Part shown: positions 51,516 through 59,750 of the stretch, in pieces
How the letters are laid out: every line of letters begins with the position of its first letter
How positions within the stretch are numbered: the stretch's first letter is position 1
The notes under the pieces: generated by a model
What the model was told of the DNA's origin: nothing
The model's database searches: none
What the model saw: the letters and a program-made list of their open reading frames with translations, nothing else
Program-made: the position numbers and the translations under genes
From: Opitutaceae bacterium
GTDB taxonomy: Bacteria > Verrucomicrobiota > Verrucomicrobiia > Opitutales > Opitutaceae
Assembly: GCA_018667915.1 (NCBI GenBank)
Contig: JABIRI010000141.1
Coordinates: 40,022 to 104,021, forward strand
Length of the DNA: 64,000 nt
Reading direction: 5' to 3'

Positions 51516-52625
51516 TCAGGCGTATTTACTTACGATCTGACGCATTTCGGCGTCCGCGTTTTCCATGCTTTGGAGCAAGGCGAATTGGCCGCGGGCTCGG
51601 TCCAGATTTTGGTTCGGCCGGTCGGTGCGGAAGTAGGTGTCGCCTTCCACGTAGTCGGTAAGGAAACGCAGACCGATTTCGTAGGTGATCAGGCGGCCGG
51701 ATACGATGAGGTTGTCGATTTCGGTGGCGTTGAGAATAGACCGTGCGCTGTCGAGATAACCGGCCACCAATTCCTCAAAAATTGGAAGTTGGACGCTGAC
51801 CTTGCTGAGATCGGTTTCGTCCTCGAGGCAGGGGTTGGTGGCGGAGCGCACCATGTCGCCAAAATCGTAGAGGCCGAGTCCGGGCATCACGGTATCGAAG
51901 TCGATCACGCAAACACCTTCGCCGCTGTCTTCGTCGATCAGCACGTTGCTGATCTTGGTATCATTGTGGGTGGTATGTTCGGGGATTTTGCCCGCTTCGT
52001 GGAGGTCGAGCAGCGAACTCGCGAGCGGTTCTCGGGCGAGGGCGAATTCGATTTCGGGGCCGACTGACGAAACGCGTGAGACGGTGTCAGCCTCGATCGC
52101 GGTGCGCAAATTCGCGAAACGTTGGCGCGTATTGTGAAAATCCGGGATGGTTTCGTTGAGGCGGGGTCCCGGCAGGTCGACCAGTTGGGCTTGAAATTCG
52201 CCAAACGAATAAGCGGCGGCACGAGCGACAGGTAGGGACGGAATCACGTCGTAGGATAGGGCGCCTTCGATGAAGTCGTAACACCGCCAATGGCAGCCGT
52301 GTTCATCCACGTGATATCCTTGGCCGGAGTGAGTCCGCACGAGGCGCAGGGGCCGCCGGTTGGGAGATTGCGGCCGCGAAGCGAGATGGTCGGTCACGCG
52401 TTGCACGTTTTCCATCAAGGCGGGCACGTCTTGAAAGACGTGGTGATTGACCCGTTGCAGCACGTAACGGCGAGAGATGTCGCCCCTTTTGCACTCCACG
52501 ATAAAGCTGTCGTTGATCAGTCCGTTGCCGTGGAGAGCCCCGTTGTCAAAAGGGGCGTCCAGCTCAAATGCCGCCGCTATGTTGGCGAGGTCCGATTGAT
52601 CAACAGGAGGAAAGGGGCTACTCAT
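51516..52625 (-). CDS. Aminoglycoside-phosphotransferase-fold kinase, NahK-like
   Basis: The 369-residue cytoplasmic protein resembles N-acetylhexosamine 1-kinase and related phosphotransferases: GLINDSFIVE near the nucleotide loop, YVLQRVNHHVFQDV with the lysine-equivalent region, the Brenner motif THNDTKISNVLID, and VIDFDTVMPGLGLYDFGDMVR with the metal-binding Asp. The likely reaction is phosphorylation of a sugar at C1 with ATP. It is the first gene of the long minus-strand catabolic cluster. The exact sugar is not visible from sequence. Confidence 0.85.
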   Translation of the reverse strand: MSSPFPPVDQSDLANIAAAFELDAPFDNGALHGNGLINDSFIVECKRGDISRRYVLQRVNHHVFQDVPALMENVQRVTDHLASRPQSPNRRPLRLVRTHSGQGYHVDEHGCHWRCYDFIEGALSYDVIPSLPVARAAAYSFGEFQAQLVDLPGPRLNETIPDFHNTRQRFANLRTAIEADTVSRVSSVGPEIEFALAREPLASSLLDLHEAGKIPEHTTHNDTKISNVLIDEDSGEGVCVIDFDTVMPGLGLYDFGDMVRSATNPCLEDETDLSKVSVQLPIFEELVAGYLDSARSILNATEIDNLIVSGRLITYEIGLRFLTDYVEGDTYFRTDRPNQNLDRARGQFALLQSMENADAEMRQIVSKYA

Positions 52626-52708
52626 GAAAGTGGGCGACCATGAAGGGCTTGATCAGGGGTGCAATCCCGTTCGAGGGGGAGTGGCTCTCGGAAAGAAGCC
52701 AAACGAAA

Positions 52709-52730
52709 GCCGCGCTCGGATGAGCGCGGC
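52709..52730 (-). terminator. Intrinsic terminator of gnd
   Basis: On the minus strand GCCGCGCTC and GAGCGCGGC form a perfect nine-base stem with a four-base loop, followed by TTTCGTTT. It lies 54 bases after the gnd stop codon. Confidence 0.75.
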
Positions 52731-52750
52731 TGGGAGTTCTCGAGAACGAG

Positions 52751-52769
52751 AACGAAGAACGAGTTAGAT
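52751..52769. repeat. IVS-type purine-rich end motif, diverged copy
   Basis: AACGAAGAACGAGTTAGAT matches the right-end motif of the four-helix-bundle element (2181-2199) in 14 to 15 of 19 positions and lies directly after a GTTCTCGAGAAC palindrome. No four-helix gene is near. It falls between the gnd stop codon and its terminator. Confidence 0.35.
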
Positions 52770-52783
52770 TATGAGATCGACCC

Positions 52784-54286
52784 CTACGCCTTGTATTGCG
52801 GGCGCTTGGGATCAGGCCAATCGACGTGGAAGAACTCGCCGCGAGGCTTGTCCAAACGTTCATAGGTGTGGGCGCCGAAGTAGTCGCGTTGGGCCTGGAG
52901 CAGGTTGGCCGGGAGGCGGGCGCTGCGGTAGCCGTCGTAGTAGGCGAGGGCGCTACTGAAGGTCGGGGCGGGGATGCCGTATTCGGCAGAGAGGGCCACC
53001 ACTTTACGCCAGCTGTCCTGCGCGTCTTGGATCGTTTTGTTGAAGTAAGGATCGAGGAGGAGATTGGCCAACTTCTTGTCGCGTTGGTAGGCCTCGGTGA
53101 TCTTTTGCAGGAAGGCAGCCCGGATGATGCAGCCACCGCGGAAGATCTGAGCGATCGCGCCGAAGTTGAGCTTCCAGTCGTATTCGTTCTGAGCTTCGCG
53201 CATCAGTTGGAAACCTTGAGCGTAAGAACAGATTTTCGAGCAATAGAGGGCGTCGTGGATCGCAGCGATGAGCGCCTTCTTGGATCCCTTGAATTTCTTC
53301 TTCGGCCCCTTGAGGATTTTCGAAGCGGCCACGCGCTCGTCCTTGACGGCAGAGAGGCAGCGGGAGAACACAGATTCGGCGATGGTCGGAGCCGCGATGC
53401 CCATGGAGAGGGCACTGTTGGCGGTCCACTTGCCGGTGCCTTTTTGGCCGGCGGTGTCGAGCACGACATCGACGAATGCCTTGCGAGAAGCAGGATCTTT
53501 TTGCTGGAGAATGTCGGCCGTGATTTCGACGAGGAAAGAATCGAGAGCGCCTTCGTTCCACTCGGCGAAGATCTCACCGATTTCCTTAGCCTTGAGACCG
53601 AGTAGGCCTTTCATTAAGTCGTAGGCCTCACAGATCATCTGCATGTCACCATACTCGATGCCATTGTGGACCATCTTGACGTAGTGACCGGCGCCGTTTT
53701 CGCCGATGTAGGTGGTGCAGGTGACGCCGCCTTTGATGGGTTTGCCGGGAGCAGCACCTTCGAGCGGCTTGCCGGTCTTTTTGTCGACCTTGGCGGCAAT
53801 GGCTTTCCAGATCGGGGCGATTTCCTTGAAGGCGGACTTGTCACCGCCGGGCATGAGGGAAGGACCGAAGCGGGCGCCTTCTTCACCGCCGGACACGCCG
53901 GAACCAATGAAGCGCAGGCCCTTGGCCTTGAGCTCTTTTTCGCGACGGATGGTGTCCGTCCAGAGGGCGTTGCCGCCGTCGATGATAATGTCGTCCTTGT
54001 CGAGCAAAGGCACGAGGCCATCGATCACCGCATCAGTAGCGCGACCGGCCTGGACCAAGATGATGATCTTGCGCGGGGACGAGAGCGACTTGACGAAACC
54101 CTTAAGGGTTTTGCTGCCGACGAGGCCACCCGGAGTGTCGGGATTGGCTTCGACGAAAGCGTCGGTTTTGGCCGTGGTGCGGTTGAAGACCGAGATCTTA
54201 AAACCGTGATCGGCGATGTTGAGAGCGAGGTTTTGACCCATTACGGCGAGGCCGATGAGTCCGATGTCTGATGGTGCTTTGGGCAT
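52784..54286 (-). CDS. gnd: 6-phosphogluconate dehydrogenase (decarboxylating)
   Basis: Gnd oxidises 6-phosphogluconate to ribulose 5-phosphate, CO2 and NADPH in the pentose phosphate pathway. The 500-residue protein has the NADP-binding [20 protein letters not shown], the substrate loops [22 protein letters not shown] trimmed to [33 protein letters not shown] (active-site Lys-His-Asn), QKGTGKWT and the C-terminal region with RGGCIIRA and [10 protein letters not shown]. Length is normal for the long (dimeric) class. It is transcribed alone. Confidence 0.97.
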   Translation of the reverse strand: MPKAPSDIGLIGLAVMGQNLALNIADHGFKISVFNRTTAKTDAFVEANPDTPGGLVGSKTLKGFVKSLSSPRKIIILVQAGRATDAVIDGLVPLLDKDDIIIDGGNALWTDTIRREKELKAKGLRFIGSGVSGGEEGARFGPSLMPGGDKSAFKEIAPIWKAIAAKVDKKTGKPLEGAAPGKPIKGGVTCTTYIGENGAGHYVKMVHNGIEYGDMQMICEAYDLMKGLLGLKAKEIGEIFAEWNEGALDSFLVEITADILQQKDPASRKAFVDVVLDTAGQKGTGKWTANSALSMGIAAPTIAESVFSRCLSAVKDERVAASKILKGPKKKFKGSKKALIAAIHDALYCSKICSYAQGFQLMREAQNEYDWKLNFGAIAQIFRGGCIIRAAFLQKITEAYQRDKKLANLLLDPYFNKTIQDAQDSWRKVVALSAEYGIPAPTFSSALAYYDGYRSARLPANLLQAQRDYFGAHTYERLDKPRGEFFHVDWPDPKRPQYKA

Positions 54287-54393
54287 AGCGACCCTAGAAA
54301 TGACACAAAACCGGGTCGGAATACGACCACGAAATCCGCAAACGGATTGTCATTTTCCGTAGAGCAGAATGGTGGAGTTACCTCCCTCGATAC

Positions 54394-54798
54394 TCAGAAC
54401 ATCCCTTTACTCGGGAAGAATGGAGCGATCAGATTCACGTAAGGCGTAAGGAATCGCGGTTCGTTGCGTTCCCAAATCCACTGAAAGCCTATGGTAGTGG
54501 TCGCGACCAAAATGACCATTGCGAGGACCACCTTGTTCATTTGGGCGGCGTGACGCAGCAGCATGATACTCAACCACCCGCCGACGATGAAGATAGCCGC
54601 GTTGACCCAGAACCGTTGCGGAACTGCTTGGAGCTTCTCGAGAGTGGTGACTGCGAATAGGAGCATAATTACTACGAGCAGGATTATTGCCCAGACCCTG
54701 CGCAGAAACGAGGTATTTTCGCGGTTTGCAACTCTTTGACGCTTTATTTGCCAATGGCCCGTTCGGTTGCCACGTTGTTGGCATGGCCGAAGAGGCAC
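54394..54798 (-). CDS. Small membrane protein (start uncertain)
   Basis: The reading frame encodes three clear hydrophobic segments: VWAIILLVVIMLLFAVTTL, FWVNAAIFIVGGWLSIMLLR and VVLAMVILVATTTIGFQWIW. They are followed by a short tail. I do not recognise the family. The ATG at 54798 gives 134 residues but overlaps the divergent gene start at 54783; the next ATG, at 54666, would remove most of the first span. A non-ATG start between them is possible. The hydrophobic pattern makes a real gene likely even though the start is not settled. Confidence 0.5.
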   Translation of the reverse strand: MPLRPCQQRGNRTGHWQIKRQRVANRENTSFLRRVWAIILLVVIMLLFAVTTLEKLQAVPQRFWVNAAIFIVGGWLSIMLLRHAAQMNKVVLAMVILVATTTIGFQWIWERNEPRFLTPYVNLIAPFFPSKGMF

Positions 54799-55862
54799 GT
54801 CCCCAACTCAAGAAACCCAGTTTTCCGATCAATGATCGGTTGTTGGAGTATCTGCGCCGTTACAAACGAGAGCAGAAGCTTCCGGTCACCTATGATCGAC
54901 TGAATGGCTTCGAAGAATCGATCCCCCTCGTTGATCGCAATGGCGTGCCAACCTTGTGGGACAGTGTGATCTACAACCGCCTCGAGATGGGACCGCTGCA
55001 TGAAGATTTGAAGCGGGTGTATGCGCTGCTCCGCACCGCAGGTGATACCTCTGTGTTGAAGCATGTTTACGTGGATCGGATCGACTACTGTTCGTTCGGA
55101 AATTCCCGGCCTTTTCGAATTCGCATCGTAAACGCCTACAACGACAACGCGGACCATTTCTACATCAAGCGAGGGGATGCTTCGCGCGTTTACGGATTGG
55201 AACTGGAGCATCTGCTTTCACCGAATCGGATGAACTATTTCACCTGTGGAGATTCGTTGGTGGAGGAGCACGTTGCCGGTATTCCGGGCAACGTATTTAT
55301 CGATGATTGGCTGGGTTCGAGCCGGGCCGAGCTCAACCCCGTGCGCGTAGCCAAGGAATTGGTGAAGTTCAACGAGCGGTGTTTCATTCGGCTGCTCGGC
55401 GATATGCGCAGTTACAATTTCGTGATGGTGGTGACCCCGGATTTTGAGGGCGCGCAATTGCGACTCCGCGCGATGGATTTTGATCAGCAGAGTTACGAGG
55501 GTCGGCTTAATTTTTATCGCCCACAGTTTTTCCCCGAAAACCGATCCTTCGCGTTGTTCTGTGTGCAGCAATTGCGACCGGAAACCGCGCAGCAGTATCA
55601 GCGGGAAGAACAGGTCGCGATTTTAAATCGGGCGGCAATTGCCGAAGAAAAACTCGGAGCAATTCTTGAAGCGATGGCGTTGGATACCATTTCGCCACCC
55701 GAGAACCGAGCGGAATTGAGGCAGGCGCTGGCCGACCACTTCAAACGCGATGCTTATTTGAAGTGCAATTCGATGGGAGAGCTCGTGCGCGAGAATCTTG
55801 AATCGATTCGAATCAGCGCGGCGTCACAGCCCTCCGGAACGCGCGGTCCCATTTTGGAATAG
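54783..55862 (+). CDS. Uncharacterised protein with kinase-like motifs
   Basis: The 359-residue protein has no signal peptide or membrane span. I do not recognise a named family. RLLGDMRSYNFVMV (Asp207, Asn212) and 18-24 residues later RAMDFDQQSYEGR (Asp232/Asp234) resemble the catalytic loop and metal-binding Asp of protein-kinase or aminoglycoside-kinase folds. Upstream, FYIKRGDASRVYGLELEHLL could hold the nucleotide lysine (Lys129). ATG 54783 is chosen over 54687, which would start inside the divergent membrane gene. It is convergent with the pnt operon. A kinase role is inference. Confidence 0.72.
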   Translation: MAEEARPQLKKPSFPINDRLLEYLRRYKREQKLPVTYDRLNGFEESIPLVDRNGVPTLWDSVIYNRLEMGPLHEDLKRVYALLRTAGDTSVLKHVYVDRIDYCSFGNSRPFRIRIVNAYNDNADHFYIKRGDASRVYGLELEHLLSPNRMNYFTCGDSLVEEHVAGIPGNVFIDDWLGSSRAELNPVRVAKELVKFNERCFIRLLGDMRSYNFVMVVTPDFEGAQLRLRAMDFDQQSYEGRLNFYRPQFFPENRSFALFCVQQLRPETAQQYQREEQVAILNRAAIAEEKLGAILEAMALDTISPPENRAELRQALADHFKRDAYLKCNSMGELVRENLESIRISAASQPSGTRGPILE

Positions 55863-55880
55863 GAGAGGGGGGCATTGCTG

Positions 55881-55909
55881 AAACAGTCGGGCTTAAAGCC
55901 CGACTGTTT
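55881..55909. terminator. REP-like palindrome, copy 4, probable bidirectional terminator
   Basis: AAACAGTCGGGCT (55881-55893) pairs perfectly with AGCCCGACTGTTT (55897-55909) over a three-base loop. It lies 19 bases after one stop codon and 24 bases before the opposite one, and ends in a T run in both directions. The core is the GTCGGGC-GCCCGAC unit of the other copies. Confidence 0.8.
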
Positions 55910-55932
55910 CGACCTACGGGACCGCCGCCCTA

Positions 55933-57354
55933 TCAACCATCGGCCATCGCTTTGAATTCGCTGACGACGGATTGCAGCGAGGCCTTGGCGTCACCGTAAA
56001 GCATACGCGTGTTGGGCAAGAGGAAGAGTTGGTTTTCGATCCCGGAGAAGCCGGCGCCCTTACCGCGCTTGAGACAGATGACGGTATTGGCCTCGTGGGC
56101 GTTGATGATGGGCATACCATAGATCGGCGAACTCTTGTCGCGGGCCGCAGCAGGGTTCACCACATCGTTGGCGCCGATGACGATGGCGACATCCATCATG
56201 GGCATCTGCGGATTGATGGAGTCCATCTCGACGAGCTGTTCATAAGGCACGTTGGCCTCGGCCAGGAGCACGTTCATGTGACCGGGCATCCGACCGGCGA
56301 CTGGATGGATGGCGAAGCGCACTTCGGCTCCGTTGTTTTCCAACATTTCGGCGAGTTCTCGCACGACGTGTTGGGCTTGCGAAACGGCCATGCCGTAACC
56401 GGGCACGACGACCACGTTGCGCGCGGCTTCGAGCACCGCAAAACTGTCCTCACCGGTGATGGGTTTGAGCTCACCCGTGATTTGGCCTTCGCTGTCGCCG
56501 CTCGAGGCGGCTGTCGCGTCGGATCCGAATCCGGAGAAAAGCACGTTGGCGAGCGAACGGTTCATCGCCTTACACATGATGATGGTGAGGATGACGCCAC
56601 TCGTGCCGACCAAACAACCGGCTACGATGAGCACGTTGTTGGTGATTACGAAACCGGCCGCGCAGGCGGCCAGTCCGGACAAACTGTTGAGCATGGAAAT
56701 CACCACGGGCATGTCGCCACCGCCGATGGGCATGACGAGGGTGATGCCGAGGATGAAGGCGATCGCCAGACAGGCGTAGAATGCCTGGCCGCCCATGTCG
56801 CCACCACCACCGTTGATGACGTAGATCACACCCGCCGCGATGAGGCCAAGAACGAGCGCGCCGTTTACGAATTGTTGGCCGCTAAACATCACGGGTTTGC
56901 CGCTCAGCTTGCCGGACAATTTGCCAAACGCGTAGAGCGAGCCAGTGAAGGTCACGCCACCGATCAACACGGCGAGGACAATGACCGTGCCGGTGAAGAC
57001 TGAACTGGTCGAACCGGCGGCCAGAATCTTGCCATACTCCGCCCAGCCGACGAGTAGCGAGGCGAGTCCGCCAAAGCCGTTGAGAAGCGCGACCATCTCG
57101 GGGATGGAGGTCATCTTGATCAGACGGGCACAAGCAAGGCCAATGACCGCACCGATACCGATGCCTACCGCGATCCATTGGAAACTAACGATCTCGCGGG
57201 CGAACAGGGTTACCACCACCGCGATGAGCATGCCCAGCGAGGAGATCATATTGCCCCGGCGAGCGGTCGTTTGCCGACCGAGCATTTTGAGGCCCAGAAT
57301 AAACAGAATCGAGGCGACGATGTAAGCGAAGTTGATGAGCGTTTCGGTGTTCAT
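55933..57354 (-). CDS. pntB: NAD(P) transhydrogenase subunit beta
   Basis: PntB is the membrane and NADP(H)-binding subunit of the proton-translocating transhydrogenase that makes NADPH from NADH. The 473-residue protein has about nine N-terminal spans (YIVASILFILGLKML onward) including the proton-path histidine region, and a C-terminal NADP domain with VVVPGYGMAVSQAQHVVREL, RFAIHPVAGRMPGHMNVLLA and VIGANDVVNPAA. Length is standard. It overlaps pntAB by four bases (ATGA), so translation is coupled. Confidence 0.96.
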   Translation of the reverse strand: MNTETLINFAYIVASILFILGLKMLGRQTTARRGNMISSLGMLIAVVVTLFAREIVSFQWIAVGIGIGAVIGLACARLIKMTSIPEMVALLNGFGGLASLLVGWAEYGKILAAGSTSSVFTGTVIVLAVLIGGVTFTGSLYAFGKLSGKLSGKPVMFSGQQFVNGALVLGLIAAGVIYVINGGGGDMGGQAFYACLAIAFILGITLVMPIGGGDMPVVISMLNSLSGLAACAAGFVITNNVLIVAGCLVGTSGVILTIIMCKAMNRSLANVLFSGFGSDATAASSGDSEGQITGELKPITGEDSFAVLEAARNVVVVPGYGMAVSQAQHVVRELAEMLENNGAEVRFAIHPVAGRMPGHMNVLLAEANVPYEQLVEMDSINPQMPMMDVAIVIGANDVVNPAAARDKSSPIYGMPIINAHEANTVICLKRGKGAGFSGIENQLFLLPNTRMLYGDAKASLQSVVSEFKAMADG

Positions 57355-57659
57355 TGGGAACCCTCCTCTTTCTTAGTCGCGCCCTTTTTCTTAAACATCG
57401 CGAGCATACGGTCGGTGACGAGATAGCCGCCGATTACATTGATGGTCGCAAGCGCCACGGCGGTGGTGCCGAGAACCGTGGTGAGGGTCGAGCCGTCATC
57501 GGCCCCGGCGGCCAAGAGCGCGCCCACAATGGTGATGCCGGAGATCGCATTGGAGCCCGACATGAGCGGGGTGTGGAGTTGGGAAGGAACCTTCGCGATG
57601 AGCTCGAAACCGAGAAAGCCGGCGAGCACGAAGATGAAAAGCAGGAGCATTAATTCCAT
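57351..57659 (-). CDS. pntAB: NAD(P) transhydrogenase subunit alpha, membrane part
   Basis: The 102-residue protein corresponds to the C-terminal membrane segment of PntA in organisms with a fused subunit. It has three or four spans: LMLLLFIFVLAGFLGFELIA, SNAISGITIVGALLAAG and TAVALATINVIGGYLVTDRML. It ends in a lysine-rich tail (FKKKGATKKEEGSQ). Its gene lies between pntAA and pntB. The gap to pntAA is filled by an inverted repeat. Confidence 0.93.
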   Translation of the reverse strand: MELMLLLFIFVLAGFLGFELIAKVPSQLHTPLMSGSNAISGITIVGALLAAGADDGSTLTTVLGTTAVALATINVIGGYLVTDRMLAMFKKKGATKKEEGSQ

Positions 57660-57662
57660 AGG

Positions 57663-57773
57663 GCTGAAAAGCTGAAAGCTGAAAAACTGAAAAGAAGAAA
57701 GGTTTGGCGGCGACGATGCGGTTGAGGAGGGAGGGTTGATTTCAGCTGTCAGCTTTTCAGCGTTTCAGCTTTT
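57663..57773. repeat. ORF-less inverted repeat between pntAA and pntAB
   Basis: A purine-rich arm with GCTGAAAAGCTGAAAGCTG (start 57663, to 57694) faces a pyrimidine-rich arm with CAGCTTTTCAGCGTTTCAGC (inside 57741-57773). They are imperfect inverted copies built from GCTGAAA units, separated by a loop of about 46 bases with no gene. The second arm overlaps the last codons of pntAA (KAETLKS, stop), the same relation seen between repeat arm and stop codon in the four-helix-bundle element. It could also act as an attenuator. Confidence 0.6.
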
Positions 57774-58897
57774 GTCCCAAAACGTTCGTGGACGATTTCG
57801 CCGTCGTGAGTGATGAGGCAGCCTTGGAGAATCTCGTCCTCGCGATCGAGCGTCAGCGACTTAGCTTCGTCATCCCAGAAATGGGTGATCCAGGCGGCGA
57901 AGTTGGCCGCAAGCACTTGAGAAGCGTGAGTGGCGATGGTGTTTTCCAAGGACGTATCGCCGAGGATCGTGACGCCGTTCTCAGTCACGATATCTTCGCC
58001 GGGGCGGGCGCCTTCAACGTTACCACCCGTCTCGAGTGCCATGTCGACGATTACACTGCCGGCCTTCATGCCCGCGACCATGTCGGCGGTCATGAGAATC
58101 GGCGCTTTACGACCAAACACCTTGGCGGTGGTGATCACGACGTCGGCTTGAGCACATATCTTGGCCATGCCGGCTTGTTGTTTGGCCACCTGCTCGGGAG
58201 TGAGTTGTTTGGCGTAACCCCCGGCAGTTTGACCGGTGTCACCGAGATCGATTTTCACGAAGCGGGCTCCGAGAGATTTCACCTGTTCTTCGACCACGGG
58301 TCGCGTATCGAAAGCTTCGATACGAGCGCCGAGGCGCTTGGCTGTGGCGATGGCCTGGAGGCCGGCGACGCCGGCGCCGATCACGAAAACGCGGGATGGC
58401 ATGATGGTGCCTGCGGGGGTCATCATCATGGGTAATGCGCTGCGCAAGCGGGCGGCGGCCTGGATCACGGCCGCGTAACCGGCGAGGGAGGCCTGCGAGC
58501 TGAGGGCATCCATTTTCTGCGCCAACGTTGTGCGCGGGATCATTTCGAGACTCACCGCGCTGGCCTTGGCGGCCGCAAATTTTTCGAGCAAACTCGCTTC
58601 GTTGAACGGATCGAGAAAGCTCAGGTGCAGCGCTCCGGGTTTGAGCGCCGCGATCTGCTCGGGCGATGGCTTACGGACCCGCAGCACCAAGTCGGCGGCG
58701 CTTAGCGCGGCCGCGGAATCACCGACGAGTTCAACGCCCGCTTTGGTGTATTCGTCGTCGAGGTAGCGACTGGCCGTGCCGAGCCCAGGGTCGGCTTGCA
58801 CCGTGAGACCAAGTTTGATCAACGCGGCGGCGGTCGTAGGAGTGAGTGCGGTTCTAAGCTCGCCGGAGGCGGTTTCCGCAGGAACGTAGCAAATCAT
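57749..58897 (-). CDS. pntAA: NAD(P) transhydrogenase subunit alpha, NAD-binding part
   Basis: The 382-residue cytoplasmic subunit binds NAD(H). It contains the N-terminal alanine-dehydrogenase-like domain (ELRTALTPTTAAALIKLGLT, RKPSPEQIAALKPGALHLSF trimmed to QIAALKPGALHLSF), the dinucleotide fold VFVIGAGVAGLQAIATAKRL with EAFDTRP, and the closing segment VIVDMALETGGNVEGARPGE. The membrane part is encoded separately as pntAB, so PntA is split, as in many bacteria. ATG 58897 starts the canonical MICYVPAET; the longer frame has no family match. Confidence 0.95.
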   Translation of the reverse strand: MICYVPAETASGELRTALTPTTAAALIKLGLTVQADPGLGTASRYLDDEYTKAGVELVGDSAAALSAADLVLRVRKPSPEQIAALKPGALHLSFLDPFNEASLLEKFAAAKASAVSLEMIPRTTLAQKMDALSSQASLAGYAAVIQAAARLRSALPMMMTPAGTIMPSRVFVIGAGVAGLQAIATAKRLGARIEAFDTRPVVEEQVKSLGARFVKIDLGDTGQTAGGYAKQLTPEQVAKQQAGMAKICAQADVVITTAKVFGRKAPILMTADMVAGMKAGSVIVDMALETGGNVEGARPGEDIVTENGVTILGDTSLENTIATHASQVLAANFAAWITHFWDDEAKSLTLDREDEILQGCLITHDGEIVHERFGTKAETLKS

Positions 58898-59057
58898 AAT
58901 GGACTGACGGGGTTTGTGGCGGGAAGAGTTTCCAACCGTCGAAGAGTGCAAACGGGAAGAATCGTGCCGACAACTCTCGAAGCGATGAATATTTCTGAAA
59001 ATTTTGTCTGATTGGCGCTTCCGATGTTTCTTTTCGGAATCCCTGCTCGGATACGCC

Positions 59058-59750
59058 TCATGATGGGGTCAATTTCCCCAACATCGTGAAGAAGCGTTCT
59101 GGTTCGAGATCCGGCACAACTAAGCCGGCGCCCGCCGCTTCCAACCGTTCGATATTTTTACCGCAGCCGATGAACGGAATTTCTAATGTTTGGGTTGCCC
59201 GCAAATCCCATTCGCCGTCACCCACATAGATAGCCGATTCGACGGACCGGTTGGCCCGTGCGGCTGCGAGGCGAATGATTTCGGGTCGCGTGATGCGGTC
59301 GGAACTCGTGGCCATGGGTAGCTCTTCCCACGGAATCCCGGCAGCGTTCAGCTTGAGGGCGATTGAGTCTTTCCAGTCTCCCGTAGCGATAGCACAGGAG
59401 TAGCCTCGAGTCTTGAGTTCCGCCAGAAGCTCCACCGCACCTTGGGTCGCTGGAAAAGCTTCGGGGTGTTTTCTGATATCAACCGCCAGCCTGTCCCTAT
59501 AACCCGCCGCCACCTCTGAGATTGTCTGACGTAGCGCCTCTTCGTCGCGATCGGGCAAGGCGGTGTGGACGATCGAAGTCGCAGTTACCTCGGTGATTCG
59601 ATCGAAAAACCCCTCCGTGAATGGTGCACCCGTTACGTCCAAAAATGCCGCTTCGAATGCGCTCCAATCATAAGATTCCCCACCCAATAACGTCCCATCT
59701 ACGTCAAAGATGATCAACGGAGCGGTGGGTTCTGCCGAGGGTGGAGTCAC
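59058..59750 (-). CDS. HAD superfamily hydrolase (phosphoglycolate phosphatase-like)
   Basis: The 230-residue protein has HAD motif I IIFDVDGTLLGG with the nucleophilic and acid/base aspartates, motif II IATGDWKDS, the conserved lysine-equivalent region SSDRITRPEII, and motif IV as YVGDGEWDLRAT. The cap helices lie between motifs I and II. Its substrate cannot be fixed. A GTG start at 59750 overlaps the moaE stop codon (GTGA), so it is the last gene of the molybdenum-cofactor operon, an unusual passenger there. The longer frame overlaps moaE substantially. Confidence 0.87.
   Translation of the reverse strand: MTPPSAEPTAPLIIFDVDGTLLGGESYDWSAFEAAFLDVTGAPFTEGFFDRITEVTATSIVHTALPDRDEEALRQTISEVAAGYRDRLAVDIRKHPEAFPATQGAVELLAELKTRGYSCAIATGDWKDSIALKLNAAGIPWEELPMATSSDRITRPEIIRLAAARANRSVESAIYVGDGEWDLRATQTLEIPFIGCGKNIERLEAAGAGLVVPDLEPERFFTMLGKLTPS

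Noticed and set aside
55972-57003. 343-codon plus-strand frame opposite pntB
   Set aside because: Histidine- and aspartate-rich translation typical of the complement of a GC-rich membrane protein gene.
57663-57773. GCTGAAA repeats as a CRISPR-like array
   Set aside because: The units are short, without spacers, and arranged as inverted rather than direct repeats.
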